64,000 nt of DNA, taken from assembly GCF_001552135.1 (NCBI RefSeq), contig NZ_BCQP01000036.1:62001-126000 (forward strand). The letters are read 5' to 3'. The notes beneath the pieces are model-generated. The model made no database searches, was not told the origin of the DNA, and saw nothing but the letters and a program-made list of their open reading frames with translations. Both the position numbers and the translations under genes were made by a program. The stretch is from Actinomadura chibensis NBRC 106107 (GTDB lineage: Bacteria; Actinomycetota; Actinomycetes; Streptosporangiales; Streptosporangiaceae). Position 1 is the stretch's first letter; each line of letters starts with the position of its first letter. Positions 34,517-43,210 of this stretch are shown in pieces.

Positions 34517-35458
34517 ATGTCCGACAACCCGGCGTCCGGCGCCGACCGCGAGGTGGCCACCAGCCCGTACGGGCCCGAGGACGAGATCGGCCGCCTCAAC
34601 CTGATGACGCCCGAGTCCCGCGCCGCCGTCGTCAGCCGGGTCGACGCGACCCGGATGTTCGACCTGTCCGTGGACTACTTCATCGGGATGCCGTCCTGGC
34701 AGCTGCTCGGCGACCCGGCCTACCAGATCTGGATGACGCACACGCCGCACGGCACGGTCGTCGACGAGCTGCCCGGCATCTCGCGGGAGATGACCGAGTA
34801 CATCGGCTACTCCGGCGACGCGATGATGATGTACACCCACACCGGCACCCATATCGACACGCTCAACCACTACGGCTACAACGGCCGCATCTACAACAAC
34901 TTCACCGAGCGGGAGCACCTCGGGACGCGGCACTGGCGCGTCGCGGGCGCCGACAAGATGCCGCCGATCGTGGCCCGCGGCGTCCTGCTCGACTTCGCCG
35001 CGCTGCGCGGCGTCGACATGCTCCCCGACCAGTACGGGATCACTCCCGAGGACGTCGACGAGTGCCTGGCCAAGCAGGGCGTCGAGCTGCAGCTCGGCGA
35101 CGTCGCGCTCGTCCGGACGGGCCGCATGCGGGCGTGGCCCGACGCCGCCGCCTGGGGCGAGAACCCGCCCGGCCTGACCCGCGCCGCCGCGGTGCACCTG
35201 GTCGAGCGGGGAGCGATGATCGTCGGCTCCGACACGGTGTGCGTCGAGCAGGGGCCCTCGTCCGACCCCGACAACTACACGCCGGTGCACACCTACCTGC
35301 TCGCCGAAGCGGGCGCGCCCCTGATCGAGGTGCTCGACCTGGAAGAGCTCGCGGCGGCGGAGGTGTACGAGTTCGGGTTCTTCGCGGCCTGCCTGCGGCT
35401 GCGCGGCGCCACCGGGTCGCCGCTGCGCCCGTGGGCCTTCCCGTTCCGGAGCGAGTGA
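34517..35458 (+). CDS. cyclase / kynurenine-formamidase-type metal hydrolase
   Basis: 313 residues from the ATG at 34517, with an AGAAGGAGA ribosome site. The metal-binding motif HTGTHIDTLNH at about 114-124 is the HxGTHxD signature of the cyclase family (PF04199), which includes bacterial kynurenine formamidase and isatin hydrolase. The longer N-terminus (YGPEDEIGRLNLMTPE) marks the large branch of the family. It probably hydrolyses an amide, imide or lactam. Together with the amidase just upstream this hints at a nitrogen-containing substrate. Confidence 0.82.
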   Translation: MSDNPASGADREVATSPYGPEDEIGRLNLMTPESRAAVVSRVDATRMFDLSVDYFIGMPSWQLLGDPAYQIWMTHTPHGTVVDELPGISREMTEYIGYSGDAMMMYTHTGTHIDTLNHYGYNGRIYNNFTEREHLGTRHWRVAGADKMPPIVARGVLLDFAALRGVDMLPDQYGITPEDVDECLAKQGVELQLGDVALVRTGRMRAWPDAAAWGENPPGLTRAAAVHLVERGAMIVGSDTVCVEQGPSSDPDNYTPVHTYLLAEAGAPLIEVLDLEELAAAEVYEFGFFAACLRLRGATGSPLRPWAFPFRSE

Positions 35459-35460
35459 GG

Positions 35461-35494
35461 GGCCGAGTCCGAGTGACGGGCCGAGTCCGAGTGA
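35461..35494 (+). repeat. 18-base tandem repeat between cyclase and thiolase genes
   Basis: GGCCGAGTCCGAGTGA occurs at 35461-35476 and again at 35479-35494, spacing 18 bases. The end of the cyclase gene (GAGCGAGTGAGG) looks like a third, decayed unit. Likely a local duplication in the spacer; no function seen. Confidence 0.8.
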
Positions 35495-35517
35495 GCCAGC
35501 GAGTTCAAGGAGAACCC

Positions 35518-36663
35518 ATGCGAGACGCTGTCGTCGTGGCGGCCGTCAGATCCCCCGTCGGCAAGCGGGCGGGCGCGCTGTCGGGCGTCCATCCCGCGGA
35601 CCTGTCCGCGCGAGTGCTCTCGGCGCTCGCCGAGCGCGCGTCCCTGGACCCGTCGATCGTGGACGACGTGGTCTGGGGCTGTGTGAGCCAGGCGGGCGAG
35701 CAGACCTTCGACATCGCGCGGACGGCGGCGCTGTCGGCCGGGTGGCCGGAGTCCGTTCCCGGGACGACGGTCGACCGGCAGTGCGGCTCGTCGCAGCAGG
35801 CCGTCCACTTCGCCGCGGCGGGCGTCGTCGCCGGGCACTACGACGTCGTCGTGGCGGGCGGGGTCGAGTCGATGTCGCGAGTCCCCATGGGCTCGGCGTC
35901 CGGCGACCAGTCCCCGCTAGGCGAGCTGTATGCCGAGCGCTACGGGGACGGGCAGCCCAACCAGGGGCTCGGCGCCGAGCGGATCGCCCGCGAGTGGTCG
36001 TTCGGCCGGGGCGAACTCGACGCCTACGCCGAGCGCTCCCACCACCGCGCCGCGGCCGCCGCCGCCCGCGGGGCCTTCGACGCGCAGATCGCGGCGATCG
36101 AGACCGCCGAGGGGCTCGTGACGTCCGACGAGGGGGTGCGCCCGGACTGCTCGATCGAAGCACTGGCCAAGCTGCGCACGCCCTTCCTCGCGGACGGCGT
36201 CATCAGCGCCGGCAACAGCTCCCAGATCAGTGACGGCGCCGCCGCCCTGCTGATCACCACCTCGGACATCGCGGGCGCCCACGGATGGACGCCGCTCGCG
36301 CGTGTCCACACGGCGGTCGTGGTGGGCAGCGATCCGAACATCATGCTGACCGGACCGATCCCGGCGACCGCGAAGGCACTCGCGAAATCCGGCCTGCGGC
36401 TCGACGACATCGGGGCATTCGAGGTGAACGAGGCGTTCGCCTCGGTGCCGCTCGCCTGGCAGGCCGAATACGCCGTGCCCGAACCGGCGCTCAACCCCGT
36501 CGGCGGCGCGATCGCGCTCGGCCACCCGCTCGGCGGCTCGGGCGCACGCATCGCCACGACGCTGATCCACCACATGGCCGACAACGGCATCCGCTTCGGA
36601 CTCCAGACGATGTGCGAAGGCGGCGGCCAGGCCAACGCGACGATCTACGAACTCCTCCCGTGA
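35518..36663 (+). CDS. thiolase (acetyl-CoA C-acyltransferase)
   Basis: 381 residues with an AAGGAGAA ribosome site. Active-site Cys89 in DRQCGSSQQ, His in GGAIALGHPLGGSG, and the second catalytic Cys in MCEGGGQANA. It is the second thiolase of the regulon and closes the nine-gene operon. Its central segment differs from the 9384 enzyme, suggesting the two act on different 3-ketoacyl-CoAs of one pathway. Confidence 0.9.
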   Translation: MRDAVVVAAVRSPVGKRAGALSGVHPADLSARVLSALAERASLDPSIVDDVVWGCVSQAGEQTFDIARTAALSAGWPESVPGTTVDRQCGSSQQAVHFAAAGVVAGHYDVVVAGGVESMSRVPMGSASGDQSPLGELYAERYGDGQPNQGLGAERIAREWSFGRGELDAYAERSHHRAAAAAARGAFDAQIAAIETAEGLVTSDEGVRPDCSIEALAKLRTPFLADGVISAGNSSQISDGAAALLITTSDIAGAHGWTPLARVHTAVVVGSDPNIMLTGPIPATAKALAKSGLRLDDIGAFEVNEAFASVPLAWQAEYAVPEPALNPVGGAIALGHPLGGSGARIATTLIHHMADNGIRFGLQTMCEGGGQANATIYELLP

Positions 36664-36694
36664 GCAAGGGGCCCAGCGTCCCCGGCCACCACTA

Positions 36695-36708
36695 CGGGAC
36701 CGGTCCCG
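36695..36708. terminator. perfect palindrome between convergent genes
   Basis: CGGGACCGGTCCCG is a perfect 14-base palindrome in the 70-base gap between the thiolase (plus) and the toxin-like gene (minus). No T-run follows, so an intrinsic terminator is possible but weakly supported. Confidence 0.3.
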
Positions 36709-36733
36709 GTCGCGCCTAGGTAACGGCTCCTGG

Positions 36734-37621
36734 CTACGAGGAGCTGTGGCGATGCTCGGAGAGTGCCGCCTGCGCCATCGCGAGAGGCGTCTTTTCAGGA
36801 AAGGGCCCTACCTCGAAGGGGAGTTGAGCGGAGGACGAAAGCACCCGACCCTTGTTTGGGTCAAGCTGGTTCACGATGGTATGCACTGATACCCCCGCTT
36901 TCGCGGTGAACGTCCCCTTGGCCCGGCCGACCAGTTGTTCTCCGTTCAGCCGGTAGCGAGGGCTGTCCGGAGTGCTTGCGTTTCCCAGATCGGCGCCATA
37001 GTAGGCTCTGCGATCCGGGTACTTCGCCAGGAGCCTCGCGAGCCTGAAGCCCACGTCCTGGTCCTCTTGGAGCTTGATTTGCGGAGTCTCGCACTTGCCT
37101 TCGTAGATGCGGGCCTGGCATTCATAGTCCACAGAGATCTCGCCCTCCTGGACATATACCACTGCCTCCACGGTCGACCGCGGGGGAACCTTGATCGGGT
37201 TGTCGATGCCCCACATCTCGCTCACACTATTTGTTTCGGTGTTCGTGGTGTTCTTGCCTGCTTTGACGGTGACCTTTCCTGACATTTTTCCCAATCCTTC
37301 GAGACCGGCCTCGAAGGAGATCTCCGTCCCCACTTCGAATGACTTCGTCTTGGTCGTCGTCACCGTGCGAGTGAGCGTCTTGGTGAACTTGAGAGTCTGA
37401 GACTGCTCGACCGACGTATTGTTCGTGTACTGCTGCGAATAGATTTGATCTTTGTCGGTCGATGGTGTGACCACCGGCGGGGAGAGCGTGACGTCACCGA
37501 GGATCTGTGCTCGCGTGATCCCGTACTCCACCCTCGCCACCTCCTCGGGCGGCCCGGCGATGTCGGTGGGATCGATCAGCTTCTGGTAGTCGGTCAGGAT
37601 TCTCAGTAGATATGTGTCCAT
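36734..37621 (-). CDS. aerolysin/ETX-MTX2-type pore-forming protein
   Basis: 295 residues from the ATG at 37619-37621, with GGAAAAG upstream on the minus strand. The central part has the long Ser/Thr-rich alternating strands of the epsilon-toxin/mosquitocidal-toxin family: TNNTSVEQSQTLKFTKTL, TKTKSFEVGTEISFEAGL, then GKVTVKAGKNTTNTETN, the pattern of the insertion hairpin and its neighbouring strands. No signal peptide or membrane helix is seen, so export would need lysis or another route. GC is low for the window (34/60 at 37081-37140, 30/60 at 37381-37440), suggesting recent transfer. Target unknown. Confidence 0.7.
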   Translation of the reverse strand: MDTYLLRILTDYQKLIDPTDIAGPPEEVARVEYGITRAQILGDVTLSPPVVTPSTDKDQIYSQQYTNNTSVEQSQTLKFTKTLTRTVTTTKTKSFEVGTEISFEAGLEGLGKMSGKVTVKAGKNTTNTETNSVSEMWGIDNPIKVPPRSTVEAVVYVQEGEISVDYECQARIYEGKCETPQIKLQEDQDVGFRLARLLAKYPDRRAYYGADLGNASTPDSPRYRLNGEQLVGRAKGTFTAKAGVSVHTIVNQLDPNKGRVLSSSAQLPFEVGPFPEKTPLAMAQAALSEHRHSSS

Positions 37622-37873
37622 TTCTTTTCCGCCCCTCGGTGGTCGCCGGTGAAGGTGTCCTTCTCTCATCCGTGCTGTTTAAACGGTGCTCGGCGGCGAG
37701 GGGGCGGGCGTGGCGTGTTCGGGTGGCGCGGGGCGTGGTGTGTGCGGGCTGCTTGGTCTCGCTATGACGCTCGGCGCCTGAGGTGTGATGTGGGTGGGGA
37801 ATCCGCTGTGTAACCCCTCGTCGTATCTCTTGGTGGACACGATCGTCCTAGGCCGATCCTTTGAGGGGACAGC

Positions 37874-39067
37874 ATGCGGAAAAGAACGATTCCTTTACTG
37901 GCACTGGCCGTCGCGGGCCTGGTTCTGGCGAGTACCGCCGGAGCGGACGCGAGCGCCTCGATCTTCCGGGTGGTGCCCAGCGTCGACACCGCCACGGCGC
38001 CGGTCTCCAACGACCTCCTGTCCTCGACGGCGAGCATCACGCCGCGGGACGGGTGGGCGGTCGGTTACGTCTCGAAGCCCGACACCACCGAACACACCTT
38101 GGCGGAGCACTGGAACGGGACGCGCTGGTCGGCGACGCCGTCTCCGGACGGCACCTCGGGAAGCCAGTTCGCCGCCGTCGCGGCCGTGTCGTCGAAGGAC
38201 GTCTGGGCGGTCGGCGTCCAGAACTCCAACCTGTCCGTCGAGAAGAGCGCCACGCTGATCGAGCACTGGAACGGCGCCGCGTGGTCGATCGTGCCGAGCC
38301 CGAACCCGGGCACGCAGGGCGACCGGCTGACCGGCGTGGCCGCGGTGTCGGCCGATGACGTGTGGGCGACGGGCTATTTCTCGACCCCCACTCAGATCCT
38401 TCCGCTGTTCGAGCACTGGAACGGCACGGCGTGGAGCGTCGTTTCGGTGCCGAACGTGCCGAACGGAGTGAATTTCGTCAGGGCGATCTCGGCGGTGTCC
38501 GCGAACGACGTATGGGCCGTCGGCTCCGACGTCGATTCACACAGTGGCAACACCGACGAACTGATCCTGCACTGGAACGGCACCCAGTGGTCCGTCCTGC
38601 CGACGCTGCCCATCGGGCAGAGTTCTCTGGAAGCGGTGCACGCCGTGTCCTCCAACGACGTCTGGGCCGTGGGCACGTCACTCGGCGACAACGGGGGAGA
38701 GTCGCACAATCTCGCGCTGCACTGGAACGGTACGGCGTGGAGCAAGGTGCCGGTGCCGAACGTCGGCAACAGCGTCAACGCCAATTTCCTCAGCGGCGTC
38801 ACCGCGCTGTCCTCGCGTGACGTGTACGCGGTGGGCGCGGCCACCGGCGGTACCGACGGCGTCAACCAGTCGCTGATCGAGCACTGGAACGGCAGCGCCT
38901 GGAGCATCGTGCCCAGTCCGAGCAACCCGAACGGCTCGAACTCCACCACCCTGGCCGGCGTCGCCGCGGTCGCACCTGGCAACGTCACTGCGGTCGGGAC
39001 CTGGAACAGCGTGCAACAGGGCAATCCCGGCCTGCGCACCCTCGTCGTCACGACGTCGCGCGGCTGA
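37874..39067 (+). CDS. secreted repeat protein, seven-bladed beta-propeller-like
   Basis: 397 residues; GAGGGGACAGC precedes the ATG. Signal peptide of about 25 residues (LLALAVAGLVLASTAGADA). The mature protein is made of repeats of about 48-58 residues, each with AVS..DVWAVG followed by HWNGTAWSVVP. Six full HWNG units are present. The C-terminal AVG...TLVVTT plus the N-terminal FRVVPSVDT...GWAVG look like the two halves of a seventh blade. Similar repeats are common in secreted actinobacterial proteins of unknown function. The 252 bases upstream hold no other gene that I can support. Confidence 0.8.
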   Translation: MRKRTIPLLALAVAGLVLASTAGADASASIFRVVPSVDTATAPVSNDLLSSTASITPRDGWAVGYVSKPDTTEHTLAEHWNGTRWSATPSPDGTSGSQFAAVAAVSSKDVWAVGVQNSNLSVEKSATLIEHWNGAAWSIVPSPNPGTQGDRLTGVAAVSADDVWATGYFSTPTQILPLFEHWNGTAWSVVSVPNVPNGVNFVRAISAVSANDVWAVGSDVDSHSGNTDELILHWNGTQWSVLPTLPIGQSSLEAVHAVSSNDVWAVGTSLGDNGGESHNLALHWNGTAWSKVPVPNVGNSVNANFLSGVTALSSRDVYAVGAATGGTDGVNQSLIEHWNGSAWSIVPSPSNPNGSNSTTLAGVAAVAPGNVTAVGTWNSVQQGNPGLRTLVVTTSRG

Positions 39068-39094
39068 GGATCCGCACCACGACAAGTGATCACG

Positions 39095-39142
39095 CCACTC
39101 CGGAAGCCGTGCTCCGCGCACAGAGAACGACTCCCGGAGTGG
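39095..39142. terminator. inverted repeat between convergent genes
   Basis: CCACTCCGG (39095-39103) and CCGGAGTGG (39134-39142) pair perfectly over 9 bases around a 30-base loop in the 121-base gap between the propeller gene and the dehydrogenase gene. A bidirectional terminator role is plausible; no T-run is present. Confidence 0.4.
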
Positions 39143-39188
39143 TACTGATCGCGGCGAGAGCACTGTCAGCCGCATTGAAGCCCGCCTC

Positions 39189-40112
39189 TCAGGACGACGA
39201 GGGCTGGACGAGGGGGTGGAGGAGGGGCTCTCCCCGGGACAGGCGGCGGCAGTTCTCCGCCGCCACCGCGAAATAGCGGGCCCAGGTCTCTCGGGTCAGC
39301 CAGGCCACGTGCGGCATGACGACGACGTTTTCGAGGGCGAGCAGCGGATTGGCCTCCTCCAGCGGTTCTGTTTCGAACACGTCCAGGCCCGCGCCTGCCA
39401 GACGGCCGGATTTCAGGGCCGCCGCGAGCGCCGACTCATCTATCACCGCGCCGCGAGCGGTGTTCACCACGATCGCGCCGGGCGGGAGGAGGGCCAGCCG
39501 GTCGGCGTTCAGGAGATGGTGGGTCCCTTCGGTCAGCGGGATGTGCACGGACACGATGTCGCTCGTCCGGAGCAGGTCGTCCAAGGGCATCCAGGACGGG
39601 TCGTCGCGGCGCCGGCGGCGGGACGTGTAGACGACCCTGGCGCCGATCGCCTCCAGCATGCCGCGCAGCAGGCCCGCGATCTCCCCGGCGCCGAGCAGGC
39701 CGACCGTCCGGCCGCGGAGCTCGCCGCCGACCAGGGCGCGGTCGGCGGGCCAGCCCTCGCCGCGCCGCGTCCGCGCGTCGAACGCGACCATCTTGCGGAG
39801 CGCGGCGAGCATCAGCAGCAGGCTCGTCTCCGCGACGGCCTGCGCGTTGCGGCCCGGCATGTTCGCCACGGCGATGCCGCGCTCGGCGGCGGCGTCCAGG
39901 TCGATGGTGTTCACGCCGGTGCCCAGTTTCTGGATGAGCCGCAGCCGCGGCGCCCGGTCCATGTCGGCCGCTCCGAGGGGACGCAGGACGTGCCAGATCA
40001 CCTCGGTGTCCGGCAGGAGCGCGGTGAAGCGGTCGTCGTCCTGCTCGGAGCAGCTCACGATGTCCAGGCCCGGTTCGGCGTGGTCCATGTCGTAGTGCAG
40101 CAGTACTCGCAT
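39189..40112 (-). CDS. D-2-hydroxyacid dehydrogenase family protein
   Basis: 307 residues. The NAD-binding core GLLGAGEIAGLLRGMLEAIGARVVYTSRR lies at about 142-170. Catalytic residues are visible: Arg in VNTARGAVID, Glu in LDVFETEPL and His in VMPHVAWLT. It interconverts a 2-hydroxyacid and a 2-ketoacid with NAD(P)H. Last gene of the long minus operon (start at 51366); its partner steps are probably the amidohydrolase and the 3-hydroxyisobutyrate-dehydrogenase-like enzyme upstream. Confidence 0.87.
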   Translation of the reverse strand: MRVLLHYDMDHAEPGLDIVSCSEQDDDRFTALLPDTEVIWHVLRPLGAADMDRAPRLRLIQKLGTGVNTIDLDAAAERGIAVANMPGRNAQAVAETSLLLMLAALRKMVAFDARTRRGEGWPADRALVGGELRGRTVGLLGAGEIAGLLRGMLEAIGARVVYTSRRRRRDDPSWMPLDDLLRTSDIVSVHIPLTEGTHHLLNADRLALLPPGAIVVNTARGAVIDESALAAALKSGRLAGAGLDVFETEPLEEANPLLALENVVVMPHVAWLTRETWARYFAVAAENCRRLSRGEPLLHPLVQPSSS

Positions 40113-40144
40113 TCGGGGTTCTCCGCTCGGTGACCGCGAGGACG

Positions 40145-41431
40145 TCAGCCGCAGGGGCCCTGCGCGGCGACTCCGCCGGAGCGGGGCAGGGCGTCCGGGC
40201 CGTCGAGTTCGTCCACGAAGAAGCGGTGGGCGGGGATCAGCTTGGCCAGTTCCTCGCGGGTGAAGCGGCGGCCGGCGAGGAAGGTGTGGCGCGTGCGGCC
40301 GAGGTCGAGCAGGTCGCGGTCGGGGGCGCCCTCGACCAGGACGAGGTCGGCGCGGTTCCCCGGGGCGAGCGTCCCGATGTCGGCTCCCTGCCGGACGATC
40401 CGCGCGCCGTTGCGCGTCGCGGCGGCCAGCGCGGCGGCGCGGGACGCTCCGCCGTACTTGTGCAGCAGCCACGCCTCCTGCGCGACGGTGCCGAGGGTGT
40501 CCGTCCCGGTGCCGATCAGGACGCCCGCGTCGACGGCGTTCCCGATCGTCTCCCGGTGGACGTTCCACAGCGCCGCGTAGCGCGGTTGCCAGGACCGTCC
40601 CCAGAACTCGCGGCTGTTCTCGAAGAAGCCCGACAGCGTCGGGACGAGGGCGATGCCCCGCTCGGCCATGGCGGACGCGTGGTCCGCGGACAGGTGGATC
40701 CCGTGCTCGATCGTGTCGACCCCGGCCTCGATGCACCGTTCCAAAGCGCGCGCCCCGTTCGCGTGGGCGGCGATCGGCAGGCCGCATTCGTGCGCCGTCT
40801 CCACCGCCACCTGGACGGCCTTCGCCGAGAACCAGGGCACCGTCAGTTCGTCGCCGGGCGGGTTCGGCAGGTCCTCGTTGCTAGCGATGATCTTGATGAG
40901 GTCGGCGCCCTCGTGCGCCTGCCTGCGGATCGTCTCGACCAGGCCGTCCAGGGACGCGACGCTCTCGGCGACGAAGTACGCGTGGCCGTACGACATCCCG
41001 ATCGCCGCGCCGGAGACGGTCGCGCGCGGGCCGACGATGACGCCGTCGCGGATCGCGTCGCGGACGTGGAGCCGGGAGTCGTCGTTGTGGCCGACGTCCC
41101 GGACGCTGGTGACACCCTCGCGGAGGAGGTTGAAGGCGGTGCGCGTCGACTTCAGGGCGTCGAGGGCGACGGGCCCGAGAATGTTCGGGCCGACCGGGCC
41201 GCCGAGGCGCCGGTAGTGGAAATGCATGTGCGAGTTCACCAGGCCGGGAAGGACGCTCAGGCCGGTGCCGTCGAGCACCTCGGACGCGTGGGCCGGAACC
41301 GTGCCGTCCATGGGCCCGAAGGCGTCGATCCTCCCTTCGCGAACGGTCAGGTAACCCCGCTCGATGACCGTGTCGTCGGCGTCGCAGGCGATGATCCTGA
41401 CGTCTTTGATGAGGACGTCGATCGAACCCAT
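40145..41431 (-). CDS. amidohydrolase (imidazolonepropionase-like)
   Basis: 428 residues from the ATG at 41429-41431. Metal ligands of the amidohydrolase TIM barrel can be followed: NSHMHFH (HxH, about 68-72), the Lys in DLIKIIA, His in AAHANGARAL, His in DTIEHGIHL and Asp in GTGTDTLG. The C-terminal GTLAPGNRADLVLVEG closes the small beta domain. It hydrolyses an amide, carbamate or cyclic C-N bond, consistent with an operon containing an amidase and a peptide-type importer. Substrate unknown. Confidence 0.87.
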   Translation of the reverse strand: MGSIDVLIKDVRIIACDADDTVIERGYLTVREGRIDAFGPMDGTVPAHASEVLDGTGLSVLPGLVNSHMHFHYRRLGGPVGPNILGPVALDALKSTRTAFNLLREGVTSVRDVGHNDDSRLHVRDAIRDGVIVGPRATVSGAAIGMSYGHAYFVAESVASLDGLVETIRRQAHEGADLIKIIASNEDLPNPPGDELTVPWFSAKAVQVAVETAHECGLPIAAHANGARALERCIEAGVDTIEHGIHLSADHASAMAERGIALVPTLSGFFENSREFWGRSWQPRYAALWNVHRETIGNAVDAGVLIGTGTDTLGTVAQEAWLLHKYGGASRAAALAAATRNGARIVRQGADIGTLAPGNRADLVLVEGAPDRDLLDLGRTRHTFLAGRRFTREELAKLIPAHRFFVDELDGPDALPRSGGVAAQGPCG

Positions 41432-41472
41432 GGTCGTCTTCCTCTCCGGGCCGCGATGAGGGCCGTGGGCGG

Positions 41473-42252
41473 TCATGTCAGGGCCGTCCAGCCGTTGTCG
41501 GCCACCAGTGCGGCGCCGTTGACGAAGGCGGTGTCGTCGCTGACCAGGGCCAGGGCCGCCGCCGCGATCTCGTCGGGGGTGCAGAGGCGGCCCTGGCGGG
41601 CGGCGATGTCGGCCTCGACGCCCGCCGCGCCGCGGGCGGTGAGCTCGGCGATCTCGCGCCGCCCGTGCGGCGTGCCGATGAAGCCGGGGCAGAGGGCGTT
41701 CGCGCGGATCCCGTACTCGCGGTACTCGACGGCGATGGCGCGCGTGAGCTGCAGAACGGCGCCCTTGGTGGCGCAGTAGGCGCTCTCGAAGGGCGACGCG
41801 GTGAGCCCCGAGATCGACGACGTGTTCAGGACGACGCCGCGCCGCGCCCGCATCATGTGCGGCAGCACCTCGCGGCACATCAGGAACATGCTCGTGACGT
41901 TGACCGCCAGGAGCCGGTTCCAGTCGTCCTCGGACGTGTCGACCAGGCGCTCGACCAGCACCGTCCCGGCGTGGTTGAACAGGATGTCGACGCCGCCGCC
42001 GAGCCGTTGGACGGCGGTCTCGACGCACCGCCGCACGTCGTCCGCGCGGGAGACGTCGGTCTCGACGAAGCAGGCCCGCCCGCCCGCCGCCCCGAGCTCG
42101 GCCTCAAGCGCCCGGCCGGCGGGGACGTCGACGTCCGCGAAGACGACACGCGCGCCCTCCGCCGCGAACCGGCGGACGCTCGCCGCGCCCGCCCCGCCGG
42201 CGCCGCCCGTGACGAGCGCGCGGCGTCCGTCCAGCCGTTTCGTGCCCGTCAC
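41473..42252 (-). CDS. SDR-family oxidoreductase
   Basis: 259 residues. The nucleotide motif TGGAGGAG (about 15) departs slightly from TGxxxGIG. Catalytic Ser in NTSSISG and the YCATK pair are intact. ALVADNGWTAL at the C-terminus replaces the common VDGG. It overlaps the next gene upstream by ATGA. An alcohol dehydrogenase role on a pathway intermediate is likely. Confidence 0.82.
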   Translation of the reverse strand: MTGTKRLDGRRALVTGGAGGAGAASVRRFAAEGARVVFADVDVPAGRALEAELGAAGGRACFVETDVSRADDVRRCVETAVQRLGGGVDILFNHAGTVLVERLVDTSEDDWNRLLAVNVTSMFLMCREVLPHMMRARRGVVLNTSSISGLTASPFESAYCATKGAVLQLTRAIAVEYREYGIRANALCPGFIGTPHGRREIAELTARGAAGVEADIAARQGRLCTPDEIAAAALALVSDDTAFVNGAALVADNGWTALT

Positions 42253-43181
42253 GACGACGCCGCCGCGGGGAGCGGATGACCGGCCTGCTCGGCGAAGAAC
42301 GGGAGCGCGTCGGTGACGTCGCGGTCGGCGCGCCCCCGCGCCACCATCAGCTCGTAGAGCTGGATCGCCTGCTGGTTGAGGAACAGCGGGACGCGGTGCT
42401 CGTGCCCGAGCTCGGCCGCGAGCCGGTGGTCCTTGAGCTGGAGCGCCACGCTGAAGCCCGGGTCGAGGTCGCCGCGCAGCAGGCGCGGCACCAGGTAGTC
42501 CGTCATGAAGTAGGACTTGGCGTCGGTCTGCTGGAACACCTCCACCAGCCGTTCGGGCGAGAGCCCGACGGCCGCGCCGAGCGCGAACGCCTCCGCCGTG
42601 GCGAGCGCGTAGACGCCCGACAGCAGGTTGCTGATGAGCTTGATCGCGCTGCCGCTGCCGGGCGGGCCGATGTGGAACCGCACCGTGCCGAGCGCGGCCA
42701 TGACCGGCTCGGCCTTGGCGTAGGCGGCGGCGTCGCCGCCGACCATGAAGGTGATCGTCCGCGCGGCGGCGCCCTCGACGCCGCCGTTCATCGGCGCGCC
42801 GCCGCTGACCGGCGCGTCGAGGTAGCCGACGCCGCGCTCGGCCGCCGCCGCGTGCATCCGGCGGCTGGTGTCCGGCGACACGGTGCTCAGGTCGAGGACG
42901 ACCGTCCCCGGCTCGGCGCCCGCGAGGATCCCGTCCGGGGCGAGGAACGCGCTCTCGACGGCGGGCGGGTTGGGCAGCGAGACGACGATGACCTCGCTCG
43001 CGGCGGCCAGCTCGCGGGCGCTGGCGGCGCCGGTCGCGCCGTCCCGCTCGGCCGCCTCGACGCGCGCCCGGTCGAGGTCGAAGACCTGGACGTCGCCCGC
43101 GGCGTCGACGAGGTGCCTCGCGTAGATCCGGCCGATCGAGCCCAGGCCGACCTGCCCGACGCGCTGCTGCAGTTTCCGCAC
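42249..43181 (-). CDS. 3-hydroxyisobutyrate dehydrogenase-like NAD(P)-dependent enzyme
   Basis: 310 residues from a GTG at 43179-43181, with AAGGGA 7 bases upstream on the minus strand. Rossmann motif GLGSIGRIYARHLV at about 12-25, substrate motif DAPVSGGAPMNGGVEGA at about 116-132, catalytic Lys in GPPGSGSAIKLISN at about 170. The beta-hydroxyacid dehydrogenase family oxidises a 3-hydroxyacid to the semialdehyde or keto acid. In this operon it probably acts after hydrolysis of the imported compound. Confidence 0.87.
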   Translation of the reverse strand: MRKLQQRVGQVGLGSIGRIYARHLVDAAGDVQVFDLDRARVEAAERDGATGAASARELAAASEVIVVSLPNPPAVESAFLAPDGILAGAEPGTVVLDLSTVSPDTSRRMHAAAAERGVGYLDAPVSGGAPMNGGVEGAAARTITFMVGGDAAAYAKAEPVMAALGTVRFHIGPPGSGSAIKLISNLLSGVYALATAEAFALGAAVGLSPERLVEVFQQTDAKSYFMTDYLVPRLLRGDLDPGFSVALQLKDHRLAAELGHEHRVPLFLNQQAIQLYELMVARGRADRDVTDALPFFAEQAGHPLPAAASS

Positions 43182-43210
43182 GGAGAATCCCTTTCCAGAT
43201 GGAGCTGTTG

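Noticed and set aside
38100..38910. Repeat array suggesting CRISPR
   Set aside because: The repeats (CACTGGAACGG) are in frame and encode the HWNG propeller motif; spacing and divergence do not fit CRISPR.
36664..39188. Insertion sequence carrying the toxin-like gene
   Set aside because: No transposase and no matched terminal inverted repeats were found around the low-GC gene.
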